A stretch of DNA of 64,000 nt from Shinella curvata (GTDB lineage Bacteria; Pseudomonadota; Alphaproteobacteria; Rhizobiales; Rhizobiaceae), in contig NZ_JALJCJ010000001.1 of assembly GCF_022899935.1 (NCBI RefSeq), positions 1,014,053 through 1,078,052 on the forward strand, written 5' to 3'. Shown here in pieces: positions 35,001 to 43,811 of this stretch (positions are counted from its first letter, which is position 1; every line of letters begins with the position of its first letter). A program made the translations under genes and the position numbers. The notes beneath the pieces were generated by a model. The model was not told where the DNA came from, did not search any database, and was given only the letters and a program-made list of their open reading frames with translations.

Positions 35001-37388
35001 ATGAAAATGCATTCGGTTGAAAGCCGCTTCATCGCAATCGTGATCGGTGCCCTGCTCGTCTTCGTCGCCCCGCTCTTCGTGCTTTTCCTGATCCTTTCCT
35101 CCGACCGCGTCGCACGCGAGCGCCTGCAGAACACCGAAGTCCTGCTTGAGGCCAATGTCCAGGCACTCGGCAAGCCGCTTTGGGATTTCGACAAGGACAG
35201 CATCGACCAGATCGTCGCTGCCCTGCAGGCCGACACCGATATCAGCTATGTGCATGTGCGCGATACGTCCGATGTCATCGACATCAGCAGGCCCGCCGTC
35301 TCGCCCGACCCGGACGACGCCCGCTCGATCGTCAAGACCGATATCCTCTACAAAGCAGCCGACGGCATCAAGAAAGTCGGCACGGCGGAAATCTGGATCC
35401 GCAAGGCGGGCCTCTTCTCGCGCTTCTCCAAGGATGAGGTCAGCATCTTCGCGATCTTCTTCTTTGCCGTCGCAACGCTCTTCACCGCCGCGATCATCGG
35501 CAACCGCATCACCATCATCCGCCCCCTTATGCGCCTGACCGCAGCCATAGAGGCGACGCGTCGGCTCGGGTCGCGCCATCATGTCGACTGGACCTCGAAC
35601 GACGAGATGGGTGCGCTTGCCCATAACTTCAACGAGATGCAGAGCAAGCTGGAGCGTGAGGAAAACGAGCTGAAGCTGGCCCATGCCCGCGCCACCGATA
35701 TCTACAACCTCACCCCAGCCATGCTGTTTTCCATCGATGCGGAAAACCGCATCACGGCCGTCAGCGATTACTGGCTGACGGCAACAGGCTACCGCCGCGA
35801 ACAGGTAATCGGCCAAAGCTTCACCGACTTCGTCGAAGAGGACTCGCGCGCGGCCTACCGCAAGCGCCATGAAACGTCCGATAGCGGCATCTGCGAGGTC
35901 ACGGTGCGCTTCCGCTGCGCCGACACCAGCGTGATCGACGTGCTGATCCTCGAAACAGGCGCGGCAGCGAGCAGCAGCCGGCAAGCGCTGTCGCTCTCGG
36001 TCATGACCGACGTCACCGATCTCAAGGAAGCCGAGACCCGCAACCACCGCCAGGCGATCACCGACCACCTGACGGGCCTGCTCAACCGGCAGGGCTTCGA
36101 GACCGTGCTGGACGAGCTGATCGGCGATGTCGATGCGCTCGGCCAGCAGCTCGCCTGCCTCTTCGTCGATCTCGATCGTTTCAAGTGGATCAACGACAAT
36201 CTCGGCCATGCCAGCGGCGACGACGTGCTTTGCCAGGTCGCCATGCGCCTGCGTCGGCAACTGCGCACCAATGATGTGATCGCCCGTCTTGGCGGCGACG
36301 AATTCGCCATCCTGCTTTCGGCCCCGAATGCCCGTCAGCTCGCCATGGACGTCAGCGACCGCCTGGTCGCGAGCCTGCGCGCGCCACTCATCGTCAACGG
36401 CGCGGAGCTCAATGTCAGCGCCAGCATCGGCATCGCGGTCTATCCCGATCACGCCGCCACCGCCGCCTGCCTGCTTCAAAAATCCGACATGGCCATGTAT
36501 GCGCGCAAGCGCAGCGGCAAGAACGGCGTCCAGCTCTTCGACAACAACATGGTCGACATCGCCCGCAAGCGGCTCGAAACAGAACAGTTCATCGACCAGG
36601 GCCTCCGCGACGACTGGTTCACCGCCCATCTCCAGCCGATCGTGAGCCTTGCCAACGGCCGCGTCGCCGGTTTCGAGGCGCTGATGCGCCTTCACCACCC
36701 CGAGCACGGCATCCTGCCGCCGGCCGAAATCATCGGCATTGCGGAGGAGAATGGTTCCATCGGTCGCATCGGCGACTGCATCCTGTCGAAATCCATCGCC
36801 AGCCTCGCCGTCATCTCGAAGCTCTACGGCCTTGGCGACACGTATCTCGCCGTCAATTTCTCGCCGCTGCAGTTCGAGCCCGCCCTGCCCGCCCGCATCG
36901 CGACGCTTCTCCTCGAAAACGGCATCACGCCCGCGCGCATCGTCGTCGAGATCACCGAGGCAGTTCTGATGCTCGACAATCCCGTCGTCCGCGACGTTCT
37001 CGATGCGCTCTCCGATCTCGGCTGCCGCATCGCGCTCGACGACTTCGGTACGGGATACTCGTCGCTGAGCTACCTCAACCGCTTCCCCGTCGACATCGTA
37101 AAGATCGATCAGTCCTTCACCCGCTCGCTGTCCTCCGACCAGCCGGACGTGCGCCGCAAGAGCCGTATGCTTGTCGAGGGTATCCGCACCATCTCGCACC
37201 AGATGGGCTGTGCGGTGGTTGCGGAAGGCATCGAGACGATGGAACAGTGGGATATCCTGCAGGGCATGAAGATAGAATTCGGCCAAGGCTATCTGCTGAG
37301 CAAACCCTTGCCGCTTGACGCGCTGCTGGAAAAGCTCGACGAATTTGCAATACCCGACGGGCCCGAGCACCGGGCCATGGCCTCCTGA
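35001..37388 (+). CDS. Membrane PAS-GGDEF-EAL protein
   Basis: 795-residue inner-membrane c-di-GMP enzyme. Two membrane segments (about 9-31 and 148-172) flank a periplasmic sensor, then HAMP (about 173-225), PAS (about 235-350), GGDEF with intact LGGDEF (about 431-435) and EAL with intact EALMR (559-563), EITE, DDFGTGYSS, VDIVKID and VAEGIET. Both diguanylate cyclase and phosphodiesterase activities are possible; an RxxD inhibitory site is not obvious. Start ATG 35001 behind GCAGGAACG; the reading from 34938 adds residues without a ribosome site. A periplasmic binding-protein gene follows 19 bp later, probably in the same operon. Confidence 0.93.
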   Translation: MKMHSVESRFIAIVIGALLVFVAPLFVLFLILSSDRVARERLQNTEVLLEANVQALGKPLWDFDKDSIDQIVAALQADTDISYVHVRDTSDVIDISRPAVSPDPDDARSIVKTDILYKAADGIKKVGTAEIWIRKAGLFSRFSKDEVSIFAIFFFAVATLFTAAIIGNRITIIRPLMRLTAAIEATRRLGSRHHVDWTSNDEMGALAHNFNEMQSKLEREENELKLAHARATDIYNLTPAMLFSIDAENRITAVSDYWLTATGYRREQVIGQSFTDFVEEDSRAAYRKRHETSDSGICEVTVRFRCADTSVIDVLILETGAAASSSRQALSLSVMTDVTDLKEAETRNHRQAITDHLTGLLNRQGFETVLDELIGDVDALGQQLACLFVDLDRFKWINDNLGHASGDDVLCQVAMRLRRQLRTNDVIARLGGDEFAILLSAPNARQLAMDVSDRLVASLRAPLIVNGAELNVSASIGIAVYPDHAATAACLLQKSDMAMYARKRSGKNGVQLFDNNMVDIARKRLETEQFIDQGLRDDWFTAHLQPIVSLANGRVAGFEALMRLHHPEHGILPPAEIIGIAEENGSIGRIGDCILSKSIASLAVISKLYGLGDTYLAVNFSPLQFEPALPARIATLLLENGITPARIVVEITEAVLMLDNPVVRDVLDALSDLGCRIALDDFGTGYSSLSYLNRFPVDIVKIDQSFTRSLSSDQPDVRRKSRMLVEGIRTISHQMGCAVVAEGIETMEQWDILQGMKIEFGQGYLLSKPLPLDALLEKLDEFAIPDGPEHRAMAS

Positions 37389-37407
37389 CGGTTTGAGGGA
37401 CGAGACG

Positions 37408-38157
37408 ATGAAGACACTGCTTTTTGCGCTTTGCCTGTCCCTCGCCCCGCTGTCTCACGCCGTCGCCGACACGCTCCACTTCGTGACGGAGGAATATGCG
37501 CCCTTCAACTACATCAAGGATGGCAAGATCACCGGCATCGCGGTCGACCAGGTGGAGAAAATCGCCAAGGCTGCCGGCATCGACTACACGCTGGAGATCA
37601 TGCCCTGGGCCCGCGCCTTCGCTATGGCGGAGAAACAGCCGAACACTTGCGTCTTCACGACGGGCTACAACCGCGAGCGCGCCGAACGCTTCGTCTGGGT
37701 CAACCCGCTTCTGAAGGACCAGATGGTGCTTCTCAAGCGCAAGGGGGACGCGCATGACGACCTTACGATCGTCAAGGCGCGTGAACTGAAGGTCGGCTCG
37801 CAGCGCGGCGACTTCGCCGTGGAGGCGCTTGAACTGATCGGGTTCAAGGACATCGACCTCGCCTCCGATATCGACATCACCCTGCGCAAATTGATTTCCG
37901 GCCGCATCGACCTGATGCCCACCTCCGTCAAGACCTACAAGAAGCTGGTCAAGGACGGATATCCCGTCGAAAAGGCCATGCTGATGGCCGGCCAAATCTA
38001 CGGGCTCGCCTGCAACAAGCAGACGCCGCAGGGCCTGATCAAGGGGCTGCAGGCCGAGCTGGACAAGCTGATCCTGAGCGGCGAACAGGACCGGATCTTC
38101 ACCGCCTACGGCCTGCCGCCGGACACGCGCACCGCCGACAACGGCACGAAGAATTGA
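37408..38157 (+). CDS. Periplasmic solute-binding protein, SBP_bac_3-like
   Basis: 249-residue periplasmic protein with a signal peptide (about 1-20, LSHAVA) and a type 3 solute-binding fold: FVTEEYAPFNYIKDGKITGIAVDQVEKIAKAAGI at the start of the mature domain, then GYNRERAERFVWVNPLLKDQMVLL and LISGRIDLMPTSVKTYKKL. No ABC permease or ATPase is nearby. Its 19-bp distance from the GGDEF-EAL gene suggests it could bind a ligand and signal to that protein rather than feed a transporter. ATG 37408 behind GAGGGACGAGACG. Confidence 0.88.
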   Translation: MKTLLFALCLSLAPLSHAVADTLHFVTEEYAPFNYIKDGKITGIAVDQVEKIAKAAGIDYTLEIMPWARAFAMAEKQPNTCVFTTGYNRERAERFVWVNPLLKDQMVLLKRKGDAHDDLTIVKARELKVGSQRGDFAVEALELIGFKDIDLASDIDITLRKLISGRIDLMPTSVKTYKKLVKDGYPVEKAMLMAGQIYGLACNKQTPQGLIKGLQAELDKLILSGEQDRIFTAYGLPPDTRTADNGTKN

Positions 38158-38228
38158 CCCGGGGCGGTTGACTTCCGTCCGCTTTCGCGGTGGTGAAGAC
38201 ATAACACCTCCACTTGCGGACCACTTCC

Positions 38229-38945
38229 ATGCAGATCATCGTGGGCCTCGGCAATCCGGGCGCAAAATATGCGGGCAACCGCCACAATATCGGCTTCATG
38301 GCGCTGGATGCGATCCATCGCAAGAACCCATTCTCGCCCTGGTCGAAGAAGTTCAAGGCCGAAATCGCCGAAGGCGAGATCGCCGGCGAGAAGGTTCTGC
38401 TCGTCAAGCCGCAGACCTTCATGAACCTTTCCGGCGAATCCGTCGGGGATGCGATGCGCTTCTACAAGCTCGCTCCCAAGGACATCGTCGCGATCTATGA
38501 CGAACTCGATCTCGCGCCCGGCAAGGTGCGCATCAAGATCGGCGGCGGCCATGGCGGGCACAACGGCATCAAGTCGATCGACGCGCATTGCGGCAAAGAC
38601 TACCGGCGCATGCGCCTCGGCATCGGCCATCCCGGCGCCAAGGAACTGGTGACCAACCACGTGCTCGGTGATTTCGCCAAGGTCGACCACACATGGCTCG
38701 ACCCGCTGCTCGACGAACTGGCGCTCAACACCGACATGCTGGTACGGGGCGAAGATTCACAGCTGATGAACAGGCTGGCGCTCGCGACCGGCGGCAAGCC
38801 GGAGGAAAAGGCCGCCCCCGAAAAGAAGCCCGCCGGCCAGTCCCATATCCGCCAGGCGCGCAACCACAATCAGCCGAAAATCCTGCCGACCACAGGCCCT
38901 ATGGCGGAGATGCTGAAGAAGCTGCTCGGCAACAAGGGCGAGTGA
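38229..38945 (+). CDS. pth: Peptidyl-tRNA hydrolase
   Basis: 238-residue Pth releasing peptides from drop-off peptidyl-tRNA. Catalytic His19 in [28 protein letters not shown] with the conserved Asn, Asp of [14 protein letters not shown] and [13 protein letters not shown]. The final 45 residues are an extra charged tail ([22 protein letters not shown]) beyond the 190-residue E. coli enzyme, usual in alphaproteobacteria. ATG 38229 matches the conserved [11 protein letters not shown]. Confidence 0.96.
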   Translation: MQIIVGLGNPGAKYAGNRHNIGFMALDAIHRKNPFSPWSKKFKAEIAEGEIAGEKVLLVKPQTFMNLSGESVGDAMRFYKLAPKDIVAIYDELDLAPGKVRIKIGGGHGGHNGIKSIDAHCGKDYRRMRLGIGHPGAKELVTNHVLGDFAKVDHTWLDPLLDELALNTDMLVRGEDSQLMNRLALATGGKPEEKAAPEKKPAGQSHIRQARNHNQPKILPTTGPMAEMLKKLLGNKGE

Positions 38946-38948
38946 TCG

Positions 38949-39332
38949 CTACAGCGACCGCACCGCCTGCAGGCGATAAAGCAACAGATCCCACAGCCAG
39001 GCGAAACCGGTATCGATGCCATACGCGACCATACCAGATGCACGATCGGACAGCAGCATGATCGCAATGCCGGCGACCCCGCAGCCGAGGGCGGCGTTGC
39101 GGAAGTTCCGCCAGGAATCGAGCCGGTAGTAACCCGCATCGTCATATTCGGTGCGAAGCAGATGGTCGTTCATGTCATAGCCGTCGCTGATCAGGAGATC
39201 GAGCATCGGTTTGTCCGACAGTCGGTCCGGCAGACTGTTGAAGACCGCGCGGCAAATATGCCCGAACGCCCCGAGAATGAGGAAAAGCACGAAGGCAACG
39301 GCGTAATGCCAGGTAGAGGCTTCTTCGAACAT
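38949..39332 (-). CDS. Membrane protein of unknown function
   Basis: 127-residue protein with two or three hydrophobic segments: about 9-27 (AVAFVLFLILGAFGHICRAVF), 80-97 and a C-terminal amphipathic segment with WLWDLLLYRL. No family recognised. It does not overlap other genes, converges on pth with a 3-bp gap, and lies 40 bp downstream of clpS on the same strand. The coding frame is free of stops over its whole length and ends neatly beside pth, supporting it as real. Confidence 0.65.
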   Translation of the reverse strand: MFEEASTWHYAVAFVLFLILGAFGHICRAVFNSLPDRLSDKPMLDLLISDGYDMNDHLLRTEYDDAGYYRLDSWRNFRNAALGCGVAGIAIMLLSDRASGMVAYGIDTGFAWLWDLLLYRLQAVRSL

Positions 39333-39372
39333 GGTCGCACGTTAGAAAGAAACCACTAATATTGAATGAACC

Positions 39373-39684
39373 CTACTCTTCCGGCTCCGTCTGGAACATC
39401 AAAGGAAAGCCTGCCTCCTTGGCAAGGTCCGTCGCCTCCTTCGCCTTGGTCTCGGCGATATCGCGGGCGCAGATGACGACGACGCAGGTGCCCATCTTGT
39501 GAGCGGTCATCATGACCCGCTGGCTCGTCTCCTCGGCCATGCGGAACACGGCCTTCAGCACCAGCACAACGAATTCGCGCGGCGTATAGTCGTCGTTGAC
39601 GAGCAGGACCTTGTAGAGCCTCGGCCGTTCGAGCTTCGGCTTGGTTGAGGTCTTCGGGGTTAGGGTCGTGTCACCATTGCTCAT
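39373..39684 (-). CDS. clpS: Clp protease adaptor ClpS
   Basis: 103-residue adaptor that delivers N-degron substrates to ClpA/ClpP. The core shows RLYKVLLVNDDYTPREFVVLVLKAVFRM (substrate pocket with the NDDYTP Asp pair), the AHKMGTCVVVICARDIAETKA helix and a long flexible N terminus. Rhizobia usually have two clpS genes; this looks like the one unlinked to clpA here. ATG 39684 behind GAGGAGCTTCCC-type sequence. Confidence 0.95.
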   Translation of the reverse strand: MSNGDTTLTPKTSTKPKLERPRLYKVLLVNDDYTPREFVVLVLKAVFRMAEETSQRVMMTAHKMGTCVVVICARDIAETKAKEATDLAKEAGFPLMFQTEPEE

Positions 39685-39842
39685 GGGAAGCTCCTCATGA
39701 CGTTGGCTTCGAGCGATGTCGGGCCATTGTGCACCGCAAGAGGCGTGAGTTCAAGGCCCCACGGCAGCCTAGGCCTTGACCCTGCCCCCCGCATCCCCCA
39801 TAGCGAGGGCAACGATTTTCTTACGACGAATGGACCATCTCC

Positions 39843-40946
39843 ATGGGCTTCAAATGCGGTATCGTCGGTCTGCCGAATGTCGGCAAATCGACCCTCTTCA
39901 ACGCGCTGACCAAGACGGCGGCTGCCCAGGCGGCGAACTATCCCTTCTGCACCATCGAGCCGAATACCGGCGAAGTGGCGGTTCCCGATCCGCGCATGAA
40001 GGCGCTCGCCACCATCGCGGGCTCCAAGGAAATCATCCCGACGCGCATCTCCTTCGTCGACATTGCCGGCCTCGTGCGCGGCGCATCGAAGGGTGAAGGC
40101 CTCGGCAACAAGTTCCTCGCCAATATCCGCGAAGTCGACGCCGTCGTGCATGTGCTGCGCTGCTTCGAGGATGACGACATCACCCATGTCGAGGGACGCA
40201 TCAATCCAGTGGGTGACGCCGACACGATCGAGACCGAGCTGATGCTCGCCGACCTCGAGAGCCTGGAGCGCCGCGTCGAGCAGACCCGCAAGCGCGCCGC
40301 CAGCAAGGACAAGGATTCGCTCGCCCAGCTGCCGATCATGGAAGCCGTGGTGAAGCTCCTGAACGAGGGCAAGCCGGCCCGCCTGCTCCTCAAGACGCTG
40401 GCCCCGGAAGAGATCGAGGTCCTGAAGGGCCTGAATCTCCTGACCTCGCATCCGGTTCTCTATGTCTGCAACGTCGCGGAAGCCGACGCCTCGACGGGCA
40501 ACGAGCACACCGCCGCCGTCGCCGCTATGGCCAAGGAACAGGGCGCGGAATGCGTCATCATCTCGGCTGCAATCGAATCCGAAGTCGCGCAGCTGCCGGA
40601 AGAGGAGGCCGAAGAATTCCTCTCGGCGCTCGGCCTCACGGAAGCCGGTCTCGACCGCCTCATCCGCGCCGGCTACCATCTGCTCGACCTCATCACCTAT
40701 TTCACCGTCGGCCCCAAGGAAACGCGCGCCTGGACCATCGTGCGAGGCACCAAGGCCCCGCAGGCCGCCGGCGTCATCCACACGGATTTCGAACGCGGCT
40801 TCATCCGCGCCTTCACCATCGCCTATGACGACTACATCGCCTACAAGGGCGAAGTTGGCGCCAAGGAAGCCGGCAAGGGCCGCGACGAAGGCAAGGAATA
40901 CGTCGTCAACGACGGCGACGTCATCCACTTCCGCTTCAACACGTAA
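39843..40946 (+). CDS. ychF: Ribosome-associated GTPase/ATPase YchF
   Basis: 367-residue Obg-family protein that hydrolyses ATP as well as GTP and associates with ribosomes. P-loop GLPNVGKSTLFNAL (about residues 8-21), DIAGLVRGASKGEGLGNKFL (switch II), a helical domain with coiled coil (about 130-200), a NVAEADA-type segment in place of NKxD, and a C-terminal TGS domain (FTVGPKETRAWTIVRG). ATG 39843 fits MGFKCGIVGLPN. Monocistronic with a terminator. Confidence 0.96.
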   Translation: MGFKCGIVGLPNVGKSTLFNALTKTAAAQAANYPFCTIEPNTGEVAVPDPRMKALATIAGSKEIIPTRISFVDIAGLVRGASKGEGLGNKFLANIREVDAVVHVLRCFEDDDITHVEGRINPVGDADTIETELMLADLESLERRVEQTRKRAASKDKDSLAQLPIMEAVVKLLNEGKPARLLLKTLAPEEIEVLKGLNLLTSHPVLYVCNVAEADASTGNEHTAAVAAMAKEQGAECVIISAAIESEVAQLPEEEAEEFLSALGLTEAGLDRLIRAGYHLLDLITYFTVGPKETRAWTIVRGTKAPQAAGVIHTDFERGFIRAFTIAYDDYIAYKGEVGAKEAGKGRDEGKEYVVNDGDVIHFRFNT

Positions 40947-40970
40947 GCGGCAAATGTTCCCAACGTTTCG

Positions 40971-41007
40971 AACTGCCGTCCCTCACCGGAGGGGCGGCAG
41001 TTTTTCT
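40971..41007 (+). terminator. Terminator of ychF
   Basis: AACTGCCG and CGGCAGTT arms with an inner CCTC/GAGG pairing, followed by TTTCTTT. It overlaps the end of the convergent membrane protein gene. Confidence 0.82.
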
Positions 41008-42101
41008 TTGAGCGCCAGAGGCAGCGGCGTCACCGTCCAGCGCCGGAAATGCGGCCAGCCGATGCCGATGGTCAGAACGACGATGCCAACGATCAACAGT
41101 GTCAGGAAGACGTAACTTTCCGGTGCTGCCGCCGTGCGCTGGAGCAGGCTTGCTGTGGCGAGGCCGAGCGAGAGCAGCCCCGAGGTCACGAAGGCGCGCC
41201 GGTCGATGGCAAGGCCGATCCCCATCAGCACGACGACGATCGCGACAATGATGAGCGCCTCCGGCAGGCCCTTGTCGCTGCTGAACAGCGTGTCATTCGC
41301 GAAATCGCCGAGGAAGACGAAGCAGAGCGTCGAATAGAGCAGCGCCGGCGCCGTCACCAGATGCAGCCAGAAGGCAATGTCGGAGCGGCGCGAGACGCGG
41401 AAGCGATCCGAAAGATCGTAGGCCATCGCGACGCAGAACAGCACGAGAGCTGCCGCAAGAAAGATGCCTGCGGACAACATCGGGCGATCGGCAATGACAT
41501 CGGCGCTGCCTGTTAGCCGTGTCAACGCCAGGAAGACGAGGCCGAGCGCCACGGCCGCCAGCGACAGGAACCACAGGCTGAGCGACAGCGGAATGCGGTA
41601 ACGCCAGTAGAAGGGCGGCAAAAGCAGCGCGAAGGGCAGCATGGCCAGGAGAAAGCCGAGATAGGGGCTCTTCTCCGCACCCAGAGTATCCTCCAGCAGC
41701 AGGATCGTCGTGATGCCGATCCAGTGCGCATAGAGAAGGGTCAGCAACACGGCCGGCAGAGCGAGACGTTGCCGCTTCACCAGGATTTCCGCGAGGATGA
41801 CGATGGCCGGCAGCGCGGCGAGGAAGGCGCCGATGCCCCAGACGCCCGCCATGACGATGGCAACGCCGATGGTGATCAGCACATCGTGGAAGCCGCGGAT
41901 GAAGCGCGGCGCTTCCGTGTCCTCGACGGGCGCGATGGCACGGTCTTCGGCAGGGCCGGCGATATCGAGCGCGCGCGCTTCAGGTGGCGTACCAAGGACC
42001 ACGCCGCGCGCTTCCATATAGGGCAACAGCGTGCTCGCCTGGTCGGCGGAGAGGATCCCCTCGCCTGCCGCACCGTCGAGCACGGATTTCAAACTCTGCA
42101 T
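40983..42101 (-). CDS. Multi-pass membrane protein, DUF2157-like
   Basis: 372-residue membrane protein. A soluble N-terminal segment (about 1-70, LKSVLDGAAGEGILSADQASTLLPYMEARG) resembles the DUF2157 start, followed by about 10 membrane helices (for example VLITIGVAIVMAGVWGIGAFLAALPAIVIL and AAVALGLVFLALT). Function unknown. I start at ATG 42101 behind AGGAGAAGACAGG; the longer reading overlaps the divergent MaoC promoter. Convergent with ychF. Confidence 0.8.
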   Translation of the reverse strand: MQSLKSVLDGAAGEGILSADQASTLLPYMEARGVVLGTPPEARALDIAGPAEDRAIAPVEDTEAPRFIRGFHDVLITIGVAIVMAGVWGIGAFLAALPAIVILAEILVKRQRLALPAVLLTLLYAHWIGITTILLLEDTLGAEKSPYLGFLLAMLPFALLLPPFYWRYRIPLSLSLWFLSLAAVALGLVFLALTRLTGSADVIADRPMLSAGIFLAAALVLFCVAMAYDLSDRFRVSRRSDIAFWLHLVTAPALLYSTLCFVFLGDFANDTLFSSDKGLPEALIIVAIVVVLMGIGLAIDRRAFVTSGLLSLGLATASLLQRTAAAPESYVFLTLLIVGIVVLTIGIGWPHFRRWTVTPLPLALKEKLPPLR

Positions 42102-42208
42102 ATCCTGTCTTCTCCTTGCGCGGCGTCGGCCGCACCTTAACCGTCGCGAGCCCGCTGACAAGAGCTTGCAAAACGGAACCCTGCTCGCCATTGTCGGCCC
42201 GAAACAGG

Positions 42209-42691
42209 ATGGACGAGACGGTGCCCAACTATACGTTTGAAGATTTTACGCCGGGCCGGCGCTTCGACTTTTCGAAGCGCACGATGACGGCGGACGAGAT
42301 CATTGCCTTCGCTCGGGAATTCGATCCGCAGCCGATGCATATGGACGAGGCTGCCGGCCGCGCCAGCATTCTCGGTGGCCTTGCGGCCTCCGGCTGGCAC
42401 TCGAGCGCCGTGATGATGCGCATGCTCTTCGAGGCCTATATCGACGGCTCCACTTCCGAGGGATCACCCGGCGTCGATCTCATGGAATGGAAGCGTCCCG
42501 TGTTGGCGGGCGACACGCTCGGCGGTCATTGCGAGGTGCTGGACGCCCGTGTCTCCCGTTCGCGACCGGAGATCGGCATCGTGCGCATGCGCGCCGAGGT
42601 GACCAACCAGCGTGGCGAGCTGGTCGCGGTGTCGGAATATATCAACATGATGCGCGTTGCTGCGAAGGGAGCCGACCATGCGGATGGCTGA
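42209..42691 (+). CDS. MaoC-like hydratase, first of a pair
   Basis: 160-residue single hot-dog domain of the MaoC/(R)-enoyl-CoA hydratase type. The hydratase motif is AREFDPQPMHMDE (catalytic Asp and His), followed by GGLAASGWHSSAVMMR. It overlaps the next MaoC gene by 14 bp, so the two are translationally coupled and probably form a heterodimer. ATG 42209 (MDETVPNYTFEDF) after GAAACAGG. Substrate is presumably a trans-2-enoyl-CoA or branched-chain intermediate; not established. Confidence 0.92.
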   Translation: MDETVPNYTFEDFTPGRRFDFSKRTMTADEIIAFAREFDPQPMHMDEAAGRASILGGLAASGWHSSAVMMRMLFEAYIDGSTSEGSPGVDLMEWKRPVLAGDTLGGHCEVLDARVSRSRPEIGIVRMRAEVTNQRGELVAVSEYINMMRVAAKGADHADG

Positions 42692-43145
42692 GCTCTACCC
42701 GTTCGGCGAGGCCGTCGAGATCGGAAGCAACACCTTCAGTGCCGAAGACATCATCCGCTTCGCCAGAAATTTCGATCCGCAGCCGTTCCATCTCGATGAG
42801 GAGCTGGCCAGGCACGCTCTCTTCGGCGGCCTCTGCGCCTCGGGCTGGCATACCAGCGCCGGCTGGATGAAGTGCTTCGTGCCGTTCTGGCTCGGCGAGT
42901 GCAAGCGCCTCGCCACCGACGGCATCGTGCCCCCGAACCTCGGCCCCTCGCCGGGCTTCACCAAGCTCGCCTGGCTGAAACCGGTCTTTGCCGGCGACAC
43001 CATCACCTATTCGGTGACGCTGCTCGCCTCCCGCGAACTGGCCACGCGCAAAGACCGGCGGATCAACTCGATCCTCTGCGCTGGCCGCAATCAGAACGGC
43101 GAGCCGGTCATCCGGTTCGAGAGCACAGTTCTAGAATTCGTCTGA
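42678..43145 (+). CDS. MaoC-like hydratase, second of a pair
   Basis: 155-residue MaoC-domain protein paralogous to the preceding one, with RNFDPQPFHLDEELA and GGLCASGWHTSAGWMK. Both copies retain Asp and His, so both subunits could be catalytic. ATG 42678 lies inside the end of the first gene behind AAGGGAGCC, giving a 14-bp overlap. Domain pairing like this resembles the fused or paired hydratases of (R)-specific enoyl-CoA metabolism. Confidence 0.92.
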   Translation: MRMAELYPFGEAVEIGSNTFSAEDIIRFARNFDPQPFHLDEELARHALFGGLCASGWHTSAGWMKCFVPFWLGECKRLATDGIVPPNLGPSPGFTKLAWLKPVFAGDTITYSVTLLASRELATRKDRRINSILCAGRNQNGEPVIRFESTVLEFV

Positions 43146-43160
43146 GGCGAGGCGACGGAC

Positions 43161-43703
43161 TCAATGCCCGTCGAAGGCCACGAGCGTGCGCACTTCCACG
43201 CCGAGCGCTTCCAGCTTCTTGCGGCCGCCGATCTCCGGCAGGTCGATGACGAAACAGGCGGCGACGATGTCGGCGCCCATCTGGCGCAGGAGTTTCACGG
43301 CCGCTTCCGCCGTGCCGCCGGTCGCGATGAGGTCGTCGACGAGGATGACCTTCTCCCCCGGCGTGATGGCGTCCTTGTGCATTTCCATCTCGTCCACGCC
43401 ATATTCCAGGCTGTAGGCGATACGCACGGTCTCGTGCGGCAGCTTGCCCTTCTTGCGGATCGGTACGAAACCCGTCGAAAGCTGGTGCGCCATGGCGCCG
43501 CCGAGAATGAAGCCGCGCGCCTCGATGCCGGCAACCTTGGCGATGCCGATACCCGCATAGGGGTGAACCAGCTCGTCAACGGCGCGGCGGAACGCGCGCG
43601 GATTGCCGAGCATGGTGGTGATGTCGCGGAAGATGATACCCGGCTTGGGATAGTCCGGGATATTGCGGATCGCGGCGACGAGTTCTTGTTCAACGGTAGG
43701 CAT
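43161..43703 (-). CDS. apt: Adenine phosphoribosyltransferase
   Basis: 180-residue purine-salvage enzyme making AMP from adenine and PRPP. PRPP loop [21 protein letters not shown], adenine-site region [14 protein letters not shown] and the [19 protein letters not shown] segment. ATG 43703 (MPTVEQELV) gives the standard family length; a further 19 residues upstream lack a ribosome site. It follows petC by 108 bp beyond a terminator, so it has its own transcript. Confidence 0.96.
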   Translation of the reverse strand: MPTVEQELVAAIRNIPDYPKPGIIFRDITTMLGNPRAFRRAVDELVHPYAGIGIAKVAGIEARGFILGGAMAHQLSTGFVPIRKKGKLPHETVRIAYSLEYGVDEMEMHKDAITPGEKVILVDDLIATGGTAEAAVKLLRQMGADIVAACFVIDLPEIGGRKKLEALGVEVRTLVAFDGH

Positions 43704-43763
43704 GGGATTTCCCGACTGCGGAAGGATTGTCCGGTTATTGCAGGTGCGGCACCGCCCCACAAC

Positions 43764-43791
43764 AAAAAAGGCGACCCGGAGGCCGCCTTTT
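43764..43791 (-). terminator. Terminator of petABC
   Basis: On the minus strand AAGGCGGCC and GGTCGCCTT form a stem followed by Us. It closes the petABC transcript before apt. Confidence 0.85.
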
Positions 43792-43811
43792 GAACCGGGC
43801 GATCAGATCGC

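Noticed and set aside
34893-37370. 825-codon open frame on the minus strand opposite the GGDEF-EAL gene
   Set aside because: It is the antisense reading of a gene with recognised HAMP, PAS, GGDEF and EAL motifs; its protein shows no family and biased composition typical of GC-rich antisense frames.
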